A stretch of 64,000 nucleotides of DNA, taken from Adenophora triphylla var. japonica. Taxonomy: Eukaryota; Streptophyta; Magnoliopsida; Asterales; Campanulaceae. Made by a program: the position numbers and the translations under genes. The notes under the pieces were generated by a model that saw nothing but the letters and a program-made list of their open reading frames with translations, had not been told where the DNA came from and ran no database searches. Position 1 is the stretch's first letter. Each line of letters starts with the position of its first letter. Location: positions 1 through 64,000 of the forward strand of contig JAFEMH010002340.1 of the NCBI GenBank assembly GCA_022495995.1. The letters run 5' to 3'. Positions 10,703 to 21,960 of the stretch are shown in pieces.

Positions 10703-12217
10703 ATGGAGAAGCCCATCGATTGCAAAGGGGGAAGCGAGACCGTTTCTCGTCCGATCTTCAATCTTGGGTGAAACACAACTTCCAATTTCACAAGGGACTG
10801 CTGATTCTTCCTTCAAGATCAAATCTTTATGGCGTTTGAGGGATCTCCCACCCGATTGGGACCTTTTGAGAGCAAGCAAAGAAGGTTTTGGGACGTCCGG
10901 AGACACGTTTATCGCTTTTCTTACAACGAGATTGTCCCAACGCATGAAGACTTCCGAGCCTTGATTGGGGGTCCCGAGATTGAGGCTATATCGATTCCTC
11001 TCGATCGAAGACGTGCCGTGGCGGCAAAGCTTGCATCTTTTCTCGCAGATTTCTTTGGAAGAGGCCGAGGGATGATGATAGCCTAGGACAGATTGACCTT
11101 TCGATATCCCGGCAGGTTTGGGTCTCCGGCTATGGCTGCGACTCACGGTAGCTATGGATGCCTTTATTCTCTGCATATTTTCTCGCTCGTTCACCGCCGA
11201 GTCCGTGGGAATCTGCCATGGTGGTCTCTTGGACATGGTCGAGACTCGTAGAGCCGGGAAGGACATCGTCCCACCGGTTTTGGGAGAGACATTGCATGGC
11301 ATTGACAGGATGGCTAGGGAGACCATTTCATGAGGTGTGGAGTCCAGCCGTGCTGACTTTATGGTCATAGGAGAGGCTCGGGCTTTGCTGGGGGCTTTGC
11401 CGACTCGCCCTTGGGTGATTTCTAGGAGAGGTGCACCGAGGCAACAGGACCAGTGGTAGCCGGAGCCGATGATGGCTAGGCTATCCACTTCGGACATTCC
11501 GTCGGTGGGTGCCTCATTGAAGATTGCACCCAGAGGACATTTCAGAGTCCTATATAGTGAGGGTTCCAGGGTTCTGCTGGTCGTCCTTCTACATTCCCTG
11601 CTTGGTATCCAGGCAGTTCGGGGCCTTACAGGAGCCATTGAGCGATTGGGAGGACATCCGGACCATGGAGGTGATGCCATTGGATATGAGAGATCCAAAT
11701 GCCTTCTCATTCTTCTCGAGGGCTTGGACATACACCGCTTTCCCACCCAAGGCTATCTTCGGGAGCAGAAGAGCACCATCTTGACTCACCGTCTACTTGG
11801 ACCGGTACGAGAGGGAAATGGGAGGGACTCGTGTCATTTTGGGGGAGAGACGTCGAGCTTTATTGGGCCGACTGCGACTCGAGTAGGACTCGAGGGAGAC
11901 TGAGGCTAAGGCGAGTCGCCATAACCGCCCAAGTGACTCCGGGTGACACGATCGGGGATATGGAGGCTCGATACAAGAGATTGTCCGAGGTTGCTCCTTT
12001 GACTGAGGCTCAGAGGGAGGAAGTGCGGATTCATGCTCGTGTAGAGAGGGCACTTATTGACACGGGTTTGGTGGAGGCTCCAGTGAGGATACCGGAGATC
12101 GGAATGAGGGATACCGACATTATAGAGAAGAAGAGAAAGAAAACTCGACGGGGTAGAGGTAAAGGGAAGAAGACCAAAGAAGACTCAGCGAATGACGACT
12201 CGATGATCTTTTCTTAG
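10703..12217 (+). pseudogene. Antisense gene B of Tat-2, DUF7745-like
   Basis: ATG at 10703 (MEKPIDCKGG). Recognisable blocks: SLWRLRDLPPDWDLLRASK, then in another frame the FWDV...VYRF and YNEIVPTHEDFRALIGG tract (10885-10970) and EAISIPLDRRRAVAAKLASF. Next come SVGICHGGLLDMVE plus VPPVLGETLHGIDRMA (11200-11320), and RVPGFCWSSFYIPCLVSRQF (about 11550-11610). These recall the DUF7745 layout of plant transposon-associated proteins. The C-terminal 70 residues are charged (VERALIDTG, IIEKKRKK, RGRGKGKK) and end at 12217. At least three frame changes are needed, so this copy is not functional. It is transcribed toward the end of pol. Confidence 0.6.
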
Positions 12218-12799
12218 GATTCCCTTATTGCCATTTTGCAAACACATTAGTTTATTTAGGCATTTTTTGTATTTTAGATCTTTGTAGCAGGTTAGCAGAG
12301 TCAAGAGTAGACCGTGCTTGAACTCATCAAGAAGTTTTTAACTTGTAATGAACAAGAAATATTATCTTAGAAATTAATCAAGACACATTTCATGGAAATT
12401 CAAATGTCTTATTGCTTGGGACCCGTTTAATGAAACCTGAAATGCCCTTTATTTTTATTTATTGTTTAGACCGAACCATATATGGCTGCCTACGTTCCCC
12501 TTTTACAAGAAAGACTAAGGGGCTCAGTCTTCGTAGTTCATTACGGTGAACTATTTTTTTTTCTATTTTTTTTTATGTGCGTACTTTGTTTTTGCCTAGA
12601 CCGCCCTTTTTGGGTTTTCACTTAGCCGGGCATTACTCTTTTTGCACTAAGATTTTTTCTTTTTTTTTTATGTGCAACCCCGTCTTTTGCCTAGACCGCC
12701 CTTTTTGAGGTTTTCACTTAGCCGGGTATTACTCTTTTTGCACTAAGATTTTTTTCTCTTTTTTTTTATTTTTTTTTATTTTTTTTTAGACATAGTATC
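12218..12799. repeat. Region between gene B and pol of Tat-2, with an approximately 97-bp tandem duplication
   Basis: Two tandem copies of a segment containing GCCTAGACCGCCCTTTTTG, TTTTCACTTAGCCGGG and TACTCTTTTTGCACTAAG lie at about 12590-12670 and 12685-12750, separated by T-runs. Upstream, 12470-12550 holds GGCTGCCTACGTTCC and GGGGCTCAGTCTTCGTAG, conserved in Tat-5 near 32430-32510. This is where the pol and gene B transcripts would converge. No coding region seen. Confidence 0.65.
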
Positions 12800-13870
12800 T
12801 TCGAGCTTATCACCGTTGACTCGGGTGGACAAAGGGATTGCCGTCCAGTCTCCGCAAGCTTCATGGCTCCTCCCGATAGTATCTTCGCACCACATACGGG
12901 CCGATCCAAACGGGTTCCCATTTTCCTGTGGGTTGTCTCGGTAGGGGACTTCACATTCAACACTAAGTCACCCTCTTTGATGTCTCGCCTCGACCTTTTG
13001 TCAAATGCTCGGCCATTCGCCTCCGATAGGCTCGGGTGTGCTCCATGGCTTTTAGCCTTCTCTCATCAAGCGTGGCCAACTCATCATGCCGGCTACGCAA
13101 CCATTCTACTTTATTGACACCGCTTTTCCAGAGGACCCTTAATGATGGGATTTCCAACTCCACCGGTAACACTGCTTCCATCCCGTAGGTTAGGGCAAAA
13201 GGAGTTTCTCCTATAGCCGTTTCCGACAGACGTTACAGATCCCCGCAGTGCCAAGTGCGGCTTTTCGGGCCAATCACGACCACGAGTGGCCATTTTCCGG
13301 ATGATCCGTTCGAGCGTCTTATTAGCAGCTTCCACGGCTCCATTAGTCTCGAGGTCCGTACTGGGACGACTTGTGGCGAGTGATTCCGAATTCGACAAAG
13401 AACCTATCGCAGTCTCCCTTCAAAGTGCGACCCATTATCGAAATGACCTCATTGGGCACCCCATATCTACACATTATGTTTTCTTTGATTAATTGGGCCA
13501 CTTTTCCTGAAGTGAGGACCTTGTAGGACTTGGCCTCTACCCACTTGGTAAAGTAGTCGATGGCTACTAGCACAAATTCATGCCCATTGCTTCCTGCCGG
13601 GGCTATTTTCCCTATCACATCAATACCCCAGGTTGCAAACGGCCAAGGAGTCATCATGCGATGTGTCATGAGGCGGAGATGATTGAGGTTGGCAAACCGC
13701 CGGCACTTGTCGCATGCCTCTGACGTGCTGGACACGCCGTTTCCATGGAAATCCAAGAGTAACCCATTCTCGAGGATGACTTGCATCGTGGCTCGGGCAT
13801 TCATATGAGGACCACAGGACCATTGTGGACTTCGGTCATCAACTCTTTGGCCCTTTCTTGAGTGACGCAC
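12800..13870 (-). pseudogene. Integrase of Tat-2 pol, broken
   Basis: The minus strand shows a zinc-binding region with PHMNAR and EACDKCRRF (about 13680-13800). The core follows with WGIDVIGKIAPAGS and VLVAIDYFTKWVEAKSYKV (first catalytic Asp). The DNG region is altered by small indels to IMGRTLKGD. The NGAVEAANKTLERI block (13300-13350) contains the third catalytic Glu. The C-terminal part carries MEAVLPVELEIPSLRVL. Frame changes split it into at least three pieces. This is the normal last domain of Ty3/gypsy pol, and no chromodomain is visible, as expected for the Tat lineage. Confidence 0.85.
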
Positions 13871-13979
13871 AAGAGGAGTGGTCCTTGGTACCGCTTTTTG
13901 TACAAGTTGCCTCCTAGAATGACATAATGGGAGGCAAACCTTTTCAGGGCTTGTAAGCTCTTGGCTCTGACACCTTCTT

Positions 13980-15210
13980 TTGGTCTACCTTCTTCGTCTC
14001 GAAAGCCGACTCTCCATCTTTGAGGAACCGGTAAATTTGATTGTACCGGGGTTCCTTTATAGGCTCTGGTCCTGTGTCTACTTCACAACAGAAGGTGGGG
14101 CTTCTCTTCTACCCACTCGGAAGGGTTTTATGGCTTTTCCCTCGGGGATCTCTACCAATGAGGCTAGAGTAGCTAGGGCATCTCGAATCTGTTCTTTTCC
14201 CTTGGCAAGTAGTAGAAAGTCACTTCTCCGAACTGTCCATTCAACTCCTCCATATGGGCATGATACCCCTGCAGATTAGGGTCCACGGCCTTCCATTTGT
14301 TGGAAACCTGGTTGATGATCGTGGCCGAGTCTCCGTAAACTTCGAGCTCCTTGACATTCCTTTCTAAGGCGGCCTTCCAAACCAAAGAATGCAAGCTTCG
14401 TACTCGGTGACATTGTTCGTGGCGGGAAGTTCAACTTGAGGGCTATTGGGCGTGTGCTCATCTTTTGGATCGACCAAGAGCATCCCGACGCCGTTTCCTC
14501 GTTTGTTAGCATCTCCGTCAAATAATAATTGCCATCGATTCTCGTGCTCAACTGCGAAGATCCCTTCATCTGGGAATTGGGGTTCGTGCCCTCTGTCCTC
14601 ATTACCGGGGAAGTTCGCCAGTGGTCTCGACAATGCTTGGCCTTTGATGGCTTTTCTCGGGTCACATAGTTGATGTCGTACTCCACTAAGAAGAAGGACC
14701 ACTTTGCTAGACGCATCGAGAGGGAAGGCTTATCAAAGATGTACTTGATGGGGTCCATTTTTGAGACCAAATTTACAGGTGGGCTTCGCATATAATGCTT
14801 CAACTTGCCGACTACCTGCACTCCCCGCACAGGTCTTTTCACATGCCGAGTAATTGAGCTCACTTCCCGCAGCCTTCCGCCGACAAAGTAAATGGCGTTT
14901 CTACCCGAGAGTCTTTCTTCTCCCGAGCAAGCATAGCCCCAACCGCCATATCGGTGACAGTGAGATAGAGCGTAAGAGGTTTCGTCTATGTGGGAGGCAT
15001 AGCATCGAGGATGTACTAAGTATGCTTTGATCTCGGTCAAAGGCATCCCGGCATTCTTCGGTCCATTCTCGTGTCTACATTCTTCTTCATGAGCTTGAAG
15101 ATGGGCTCGCACATTGTGGTCAACCGATTGACGAAACGGCCGATGTACCGCAGCTTTTCCCATAAAGCTTTTGACTCGTCCGGTCCGGTGGTCATAATGG
15201 CTTGATCTCA
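13980..15210 (-). pseudogene. RNase H and archaeal-type RNase H of Tat-2 pol, broken
   Basis: The first RNase H is degenerate. Its end, VEYDINYVTREK, lies near 14660-14680. The second, archaeal-type RNase H is clear: RWQLLFDGDANKRGNGVGML (14520-14580) with the Asp of FDG, then NNVTEYEACI and LEVYGDSATIINQVSNKWK, giving the D-E-D set. A dual RNase H marks the Tat lineage. Several frameshifts interrupt the region, and the track of 14276-15211 mixes frames. Confidence 0.8.
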
Positions 15211-16244
15211 ACTTTCGATACCTCGCTCCGTGACCATATACCCAAGCACTTTTCCCTTGTCACTCCGAAGGTGCATTTAGCAGGTTTAGTCTCATGGAAT
15301 GTTGTCTCGGCCTCTCAAAGAACTTTCGCAGTCAACAAAGTGCCGCCCATCCTCGCCTTTGGAGTGGATTATCATGTCGTCTACATAGACCTCAATCTCC
15401 TTGTGGATCATGTCATGGAAAAGCGCGGTCGCTGCCCTTTCGATAAGTAGCCCCGGCGTTCTTGAGCCCAAATGGCATCACCGTATAGCAAGAAGTTCCC
15501 CACGGTGTGGTGAAGAGCCGTCTTTTCTTGGTCTTCTTCGGCCATCTTGATCTCGGTTGTAGCCTCGCAAAGCCATCAACAAAGGATTTGACTTCGTAGT
15601 TGGCAAAGTGGAGTCCACCAGATGTCTATGTTTGGCAAAGGGTAATCGTCTTTGGGCCGGCCTTGTTTAGATCTCGGAAATCCACACAAAGAAATAAGCA
15701 CCTTCCCATTGGCCTTGGTGACGGTCACAATATTGGACAACCATGTCGGATATTCGATGACTACGATGAGTCCTACCCGCAAGAGCTTCTCAATTTCTTC
15801 TTTGACCCGTAGAGACCACTCGCTTGATTTTCCTCAATTTCGCTTTCTCGGCTTAGCATCTCGGTGCTAGAGGGATTCTGTGCTCTACTATTGAACCGTC
15901 TAGCCCCGGCATATCCCCGTATGACCATGCAAACACGTCGACGTATTCTTCGAGCGCATCGATCACCCGTCCCGTTCAACCCCTGGAAGAAGTTTCCAAT
16001 CCGTGTCTCTTTAGGTTCCTCGACAAGCATCCAAGTTCACATTTGTCAAAACCTCCTCGGCTTGGGCCCGCTTTTCCTCTTTTTCCGAAACCTGCTTAAA
16101 GATTTCTTTAATGTTTTGTTCATTTAGTGTGTTTGCATCTTGTTCAAATGATTCATTATTAACTGTTGTTAAGTTTTGAGTTAATTTATCATTTGTTAAG
16201 TTGGCAATAAGAGGATACTCAGAAAGATCTGTCATTTCATTCAA
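15211..16244 (-). pseudogene. Reverse transcriptase region of Tat-2 pol, heavily degraded
   Basis: The RT N-terminal part can be pieced together from GYAGARRF and EYPTWLSNIVTVTKANGKVL with KDDYPLPNID (15576-15780), matching the WLANIV...KDDFPLP block of Tat RTs. The PFGLKNAG and YVDD regions (about 15350-15480) are present only as frameshifted remnants. The preceding 77-residue piece (16244-16011; MNEMTDLSEYPLIANL) is the spacer between protease and RT. No enzyme could be made from this copy. Confidence 0.75.
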
Positions 16245-16420
16245 AACAAGGGGAAATATGACATCGATTACATTTTGATAATCCTCAGGCGTGAGGCCTT
16301 CGGATGACTCAGAGGACTGGAATTCAAAGATTCATGACTCGACTGTATAGACGCTACTGACTCTGGACCCTACACTACTTATTGACTCGAAGGGTGTTTG
16401 ACACGGGTTGGACCGGGGTC

Positions 16421-17281
16421 TCACTCCTTCCTGCTGTTGCCCTGGGGAGTAGCAGTCTTGTCAGCATTCTTCAGAAAGTTGGAGACTTCAAATTGATCAA
16501 AAACTTGCCGGAAATCATTGACAGGCCGGTACCATGGAAAGATGGTGAGGGGAGCTAGAGTAGCTTGATGCAATCTCTCGGCGAGCTCGTCCGTGACGAC
16601 TGGACTCATTGACTGAAGAGTCTGACTCATATTGTCAATGCACTGCTGATAACTCATTTTCTCTTTACTGATCTTGGACACCACGACCTTGTCAGTATAG
16701 CCAACAGGAGGGTTGGCCTGGATAATGCTGATGAAGTCTTCTTCAGAAGGGATATTAATTCTTCCTTGACTGGCTACGTATTCAATAGGCTTTCTGTATT
16801 CTGCTTCTAGATCTGCTAGCTTCTCATTGAACTTTATGATGGCAACGAATTCAGAATTCTCTGCTTCAAGAGGGTCGCTGATCACGGGGATGTCAGGCTG
16901 GACTGTGCTTTGAATGATGGGCTCCTTGGCGGGTTCATTGGCATAACTGACGTAGTAATCGAACTTGCCGGAAGGTTCCCCTAGAGTTCCGACGCTCTTG
17001 TCTCCGGCTTCATACCTTTCTTTTAATTTCTGCTGCGTAGACTTCCTCTTCTTCTTCTTTCTTGAAGGAGCGTCTTCATTAATCCATTCTTGATACTCGT
17101 ATTCCAGACAATCCTCACAGTCGCATACATCATACCATACATGGGGCTTGGGTTGAACTGGGATGGCCTCTCCGACTACTTGGTCATTACCATTATTGAC
17201 TACCATGTTGGCCATTTTGACACTGGAAAGCTGACAAAACTGAGGATTCTGGCGAACTGTCTGAGAATTCTGCGCTAACAA
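16421..17281 (-). pseudogene. gag/pro-proximal ORF of Tat-2 (286 aa)
   Basis: An open 286-residue frame starts MLAQNSQTVRQNPQ. A cysteine-rich acidic segment VCDCEDCLEYEYQEWINED is followed by a Lys-rich stretch (RKKKKRKS) and QQKLKERYEAGDKSVGTLGE, conserved in Tat-5 (36649-37200). No classical retrotransposon gag capsid domain or protease D-S/T-G motif is visible, so this is probably the two ends of gag-pro joined by an internal deletion. Position after the leader and before RT fits. Confidence 0.6.
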
Positions 17282-18943
17282 GTCGCTGACCCGGTGTTCT
17301 CACCCACTTCTTTCTCGCTGCGGGAAAGGGATAGGAAAGGTTTAGACTCGGGGTAGGTGTTTAATAAGGCTCGTGCAATATGCAAATTAGAATCTTCCAT
17401 TTACTTAAAATGTTGTCTTTTATTAATATCTATTTGGTTGGAAAAGGGAATTTGCCCTTCTTTTTGCAACTACTCTAGATCCCGGATCGCCGGGTTCCGT
17501 CACTACGTCTATAAGCCCCTCGTATTCCACCTGTATTTCGACCTCCCAGGGTGGACAGCCCCGGGCGAGGGTCCTATAGGGCACGCGGATCCCACCGACC
17601 GAGAGTAAAGAACGCTCCTAACGGGTCTAGCGGGTCATAGGACCTTTTAACGCACGAGCGATGCGGATTATAGTCAAGGCAATACCGGGAAAGTCTCGTC
17701 TTTCTGCCTTAACAAAAATTTTGGCAGAGTTTCGCTTGAGCGAATGACATTTTGACTTTCGGTAATGTCCGAGAAGATAATAGGCATGGGTCGGGCGGTA
17801 AAAGCCGGATGACACAGTGTCACATTGAACTTCGTTGCATACGCAGTGCGTGAGTCAGAATCGAAGTCAATGCCGGGTCAAGATCTTGCCAATTTTTCCT
17901 TGTCGGAATTTTGGCAGAGCTTCGCTTGAGCGAAAGATCTTTGGATTTTTGGCAACGACTCAGTCTTGACTCTTACGCATTCCGTGCGGGTCAAGGTCAA
18001 AGTCAATGTCGGAGTCAAGATCCTACCAATTTTTCCTTGTCAGAATTTTGGCAGAGTTCCGCTTGAGCGAAAATCTTGGCTTCCGTTATGAACTAAGGCT
18101 TGACCTTTACGAGGGTATGCAACTGGGCTATATGACACGGACTAGACCAAAAACCAACCAAAAAGTCACGATTTTTGAAACGTGTGACACCTGACCGTGC
18201 ATTGGTCGACACCGGCCGCCATGGGGAGGTTGGAATGATTCCGTGCGCGCCCGGAGCATCGTAAGGCTGTCCGTGATCGCACTGGAACCACCCGGGTTTG
18301 AAGGACGTGCGTGCAAAGTGTACAGGATATATCAGGTGCGCGTAGTGTGCGGTCTCCTAAAAATGTTCTTTTTTGAGTTAAAACACAGATTTTCATGAAA
18401 TGTGTTTTAAAGGAATGATTTTCGGGATGGGGAAAATGCAAAGACGTAAGCACGTAAATTTTCTCGGGAGCCCCGCCGCCATGGAGCCGAGTAGCCCCAA
18501 GCCGCTAGGACTCGCCGATTAACCATAATTTTTCCTGGTGGAATTGCCACTGAGGTCGCCCGGTCAGAATCCAGGGAGGATTAGGCCGTACGACTGCATG
18601 GATCAATTTTCCAGGTTCCACTCCTTTGCTATTTTTCGGGTTGTTTCCCGTTCAAAGTATGCACAGATTCCAAGATGCAAATGATGCAATGCAAGGTAAA
18701 GAAAGCAAGTACGATTAATGAAATCAGCGACGGAAGTCTAACCCGCTCAAAGGGAAAAGCTTTCTTTTATTTTTTTTTCAAAATTTTTTTTTTCGAAAAG
18801 GGATACTGGTACGTGGGATTGTTAAACCACCGGTTATCCCAAGCCCCGGGTTAGGGAGCGATACAGGAAGGTTAAGTGGTTTCCACCTATATACCTAGTA
18901 TCGATTTTTGTTTTGAAAATAAAAGCTTTTCTCCTTTGGGATT
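17282..18943 (-). repeat. Leader (5' untranslated region) of Tat-2 with hairpin repeats
   Basis: About 1.66 kb between the primer binding site and gag. Three repeats each contain TTTTGGCAGAG followed by the perfect hairpin TTCGCTTGAGCGAA (17731-17744, 17921-17934) or its one-base variant (18058-18071). Near 18290-18360 is GGTGCGCGTAGTGTGCGGTC. A diverged box pair is present at 18556 and 18584-18593. The same leader recurs inverted at 20698-21900 in Tat-3. Confidence 0.75.
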
Positions 18944-18961
18944 TCCCCAGCGGAGTCGCCA
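18944..18961 (-). promoter_or_regulatory. Primer binding site of Tat-2 (tRNA-Arg)
   Basis: The minus strand reads TGGCGACTCCGCTGGGGA three bases after the LTR end. It is complementary to the 3' end of plant tRNA-Arg(ACG) as I know it, a usual primer of Tat/Ogre elements. This fixes the element's orientation and the LTR boundary. Confidence 0.85.
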
Positions 18962-18964
18962 AAC

Positions 18965-20697
18965 TGTGAATGTGTGCCCCAAATTTTGTGTATTGGAAAT
19001 TCACGCGAGTTTGAAGACATCCGGTTTAATTTGAAAAACGGAGTCGCCACGCCATTTTGATTACCTCAAAACTTTGAAAAAAAGGTTTTATGGGTTCAGA
19101 GGTTAAGTTACCCCTTGGGAAGAATGGATCGTCGTTCACCCAAGGTGCCTTGCCGGAGCAAGTCTCCCAAGATTTCATTAATCGTGCTTGCTTGCGTGCT
19201 TTCTTGTGTGCATGTGTTTGAAAATAAGGGGGGGGAATGTCCCAAGTCGTCTTCCGGACGTACAAACCATTTATTGGTTGTCGCTCGGGATTTCTTGGAA
19301 TTTTATGTATTCGGGATTATGATCCCGTCCTCATCTTGGACTTGTGATCATTGCATTTTTAACCTCGGGACTTTGCATGATCGAGAGAATGACTCCCTTT
19401 TATAGTCACTAAATGAGGTTCTTTAGGAAGGAATGTCCTTAGCCCATCAATCCTACACTTTAAGACGGTCGAGCTCATATAGATGCTTCATACTCGTCTT
19501 AAGTGATAATCGGAGATATAGGGTTCAAGGTTGTCCCTTTCTAAAGAGATTATGAAACCTTTTATGGAAGAAACGATGTAAAGATAGGATCTTTTACACC
19601 GATCCGTTCCAAGGTTGCTAATGGGGACATGGGGGAATGCATGTAAAAAAAATGACATTTTTAGTGAAAAGATGACATTTTTGGGTTGCAAAGGATGCAT
19701 TTGATTTAAAGAAGTGATCTTTATTTGCAAAGGATGCATAAAGACATGATTTTTATGCAAAGGATGCATTTTTATGAAGAAATTGGGATTTAAATATGCA
19801 AGGGATGCATGAAGATTGCATTTTTAAGAAGCAAGGGATGCTAATTTAGGATAAAGATATGATCTTTAATGCAAAGGATGCTTGAAAAAGGATTTCATGT
19901 GCAAATGATGCATTTTTATCATAAAGATTGGATTTTTATATGCAAAGGATGCATGAAGGTGGCATTTTTATGTAAAAATAGGTTTTTTAGGTGCAAAGGA
20001 TGCACCTTTGATTCAAAAGATTACATCTTTAATGGCAAGGGATGCCTAATGCATTCAAAAAGGGGGAAAGGGGGTATAAAGATATGATCTTTAAATATGA
20101 ATGCCAAGTCCCAAGCAAAGATAATAACAATATATGAAATGCAATGAGCAATTAAATCATATAGAGCAATTAGGATGCAAGTTTAGGGAGTGAGAGGTTA
20201 CCAATGGTGGCCTCTTCTTCTTTGGGTGGAGCTAGGTGGAAGGACCAACTTCTAGATCTTCAAGGAGGAGGGAGGAGGCTTCTTGGCACCCTTTTGGCTT
20301 CCTAACTTCGCAGCATTTGCTTGAGTATAGTGTATTGTGTAGTGGTTGATGATATTGTGTATGTAAAATGGGTAGAGGAGGGCTCTATTTATAGGCTTCC
20401 TGAAAATAGCTAATGAGGCCGTGCGGTTAGGGGTCTTTGGCTAATGCAGCCGTGCGGCATTATTCCTTGTGACTCAGCATGTTTCTAGAATCATGCAAGG
20501 TGGCAAATTCTAGAACATTTCCTAATTAAGAAAAACGTGTTTCTTAATTAGGAAGCTTCCCCTTCAGCCCTTAATTGTTTTGGAACAGTTCCGGAATATT
20601 TCCGGAACACTAGGAAGGTCCGGGGAATTACCGGGAAACTTACCGAAATTGTCGGGAAATTTAACTGGAAGGCATGAGCCAGATTTGGGTACTTATA
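18965..20697 (-). repeat. 5' LTR of Tat-2 (subfamily 1)
   Basis: About 1.73 kb, minus orientation. The 3' terminus is CACATTCACA (plus strand TGTGAATGTG at 18965). The 5' terminus has TATAAGTACCC for TGTAAGTACCC, one transition in the terminal TG. TATA box at 20387-20394; upstream boxes at 20418-20426 and 20449-20458; donor-like GGTAAC at 20202-20197. U5 repeats built on GCAAAGGATGCAT fill 19640-20090. Confidence 0.88.
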
Positions 20698-21960
20698 GCA
20701 GCCGCACGGCTTAATCCGCCTTGGATTCCAGCCGGGCGGCCTCATTGGCAATTCCACCAGGACAAAATTGAGGTTAATCTGGCAGCTTAGGCAGCTTTGG
20801 GCTATTCAGTTTCAAAGCTGACCAGGCTCCAGAAAATTTACGTGCCTTAACTGTTGCATTTTTTCTCCCGTCCCAAAAAATCATTCCTTTTAAAACACAT
20901 TTCTGAAAATCTCTGTTTTAACTCAAAAAGGAACATTTTTTAGGAGATCGCACACTACGCGCACCTTATATATCCTGTACACTTTGCATGCACGTCCCTT
21001 TAAACCCGGGGTGGTTGTTCAGTTGCAGTCACGGACAGCCTTACGATGCTTCTGGGCGCGCATGGAATCACCCCAAACTCCCCATGGCAGCCAGTGTCGA
21101 CCAATGCACAGTCCGTGTCACACGTTTCAAAAAACCGTGACTTTTGGTTGGTTTTTGGTCTAGTCCGTGTCATATAGCCCAGTTGCATATCCCCGTAAAG
21201 GTCAAAGCCTTAGTCCATAATAGAAGTCAAGGTCCTTCGCGCAAGCAAAACTCTGCCAAAATTTCGATAAGGAAAAATTGGTAGAATTTTGACTCCGACA
21301 TTGACTTTGACCTTGACCCGCACGGGATGTGTAAGAGTCGAGACCGAGTCCTTGCCAAAAATCCAAAGATCTATCGCGCAAGCGGAGCTCTCCCAAAATT
21401 CCGATAAGGAAAAATTGGTAAGATCTTGACCCGGCATTGACTTCGATTTTGACTCACGCACTAAGTATGCAGCGAAGTTCAATGTGACACGGTGTCATCC
21501 GGCTTTTGCCGCCCGACCCATGCCTATTATCTTCTCGGACATTACCAAAAAGTCAAAACGTCATTCGCGCAAGCGAAACTCTGCCGAAATTCCGTTAAGG
21601 CTGAAAGACGAGACTTTCCCGGTATTGCCTTGACTATAATCCGCATCGCTCGTGTGTTAAAAGTTCCTATGACCCGCTAGACCCGTTAGGAGCGTTCTTC
21701 TCTCTCGGTCGGTGGGATCCGCGTGCCCTATAGGACCCTCGCCCGGGGCTGTCCACCCTGGGAGGTCGAAATACAGGTGAAATACGAGGGGCTTATAGAC
21801 GTAGTGACGGAGCCCATTGATCCAGGATCTAGAGTAGTTGCGAAAAAGAAAGGCAAACCCCCTTTTCCAACCAAATAGAAATAAATGAAAGACATTGTTT
21901 TAAGTAAACTTGAACAATTAACGGAATCATAATTGCATGGTCCTATCTCTGGAATCCCAA
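20698..21960 (+). other. Leader of Tat-3
   Basis: Counterpart of 17460-18597 on the other strand. It includes the box pair GCCGCACGGC (20701-20710) and GCCGGGCGGC (20731-20740), a TATA-like CTTATATATCC near 20968-20978, and three CGCAAGCG-type hairpin repeats (about 21240-21570). The segment 21628-21850 matches 17460-17660 inverted. No coding sequence is supported. Confidence 0.65.

Larger units (their letters stand above)
7989..20697 (-). mobile_element. Tat-2: Ty3/gypsy Tat-lineage retrotransposon, minus strand, 3' end interrupted by Tat-1
   Basis: On the minus strand: 5' LTR (20697-18965), primer binding site for tRNA-Arg (18961-18944), repeat-rich leader, gag/pro remnant, RT, RNase H, archaeal-type RNase H, integrase, then the antisense gene cassette B (10703-12217) and A (8309-10199). 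At 7989 homology to the Tat-1 cassette stops inside intron 1 of gene A, exactly where the Tat-1 LTR ends. Exon 1 of gene A and the 3' LTR should therefore lie beyond the left end of Tat-1. All ORFs contain frameshifts. Confidence 0.8.

Noticed and set aside
10658..11746. 362-codon minus-strand ORF
   Set aside because: It is the antisense shadow of gene B, which aligns with two other copies on the plus-strand reading.
1..12406. Inverted repeat as a single palindromic duplication
   Set aside because: The spacer holds a complete LTR whose end is exactly the breakpoint, and the arms differ by many indels, so insertion of one family member into another in opposite orientation explains it better.
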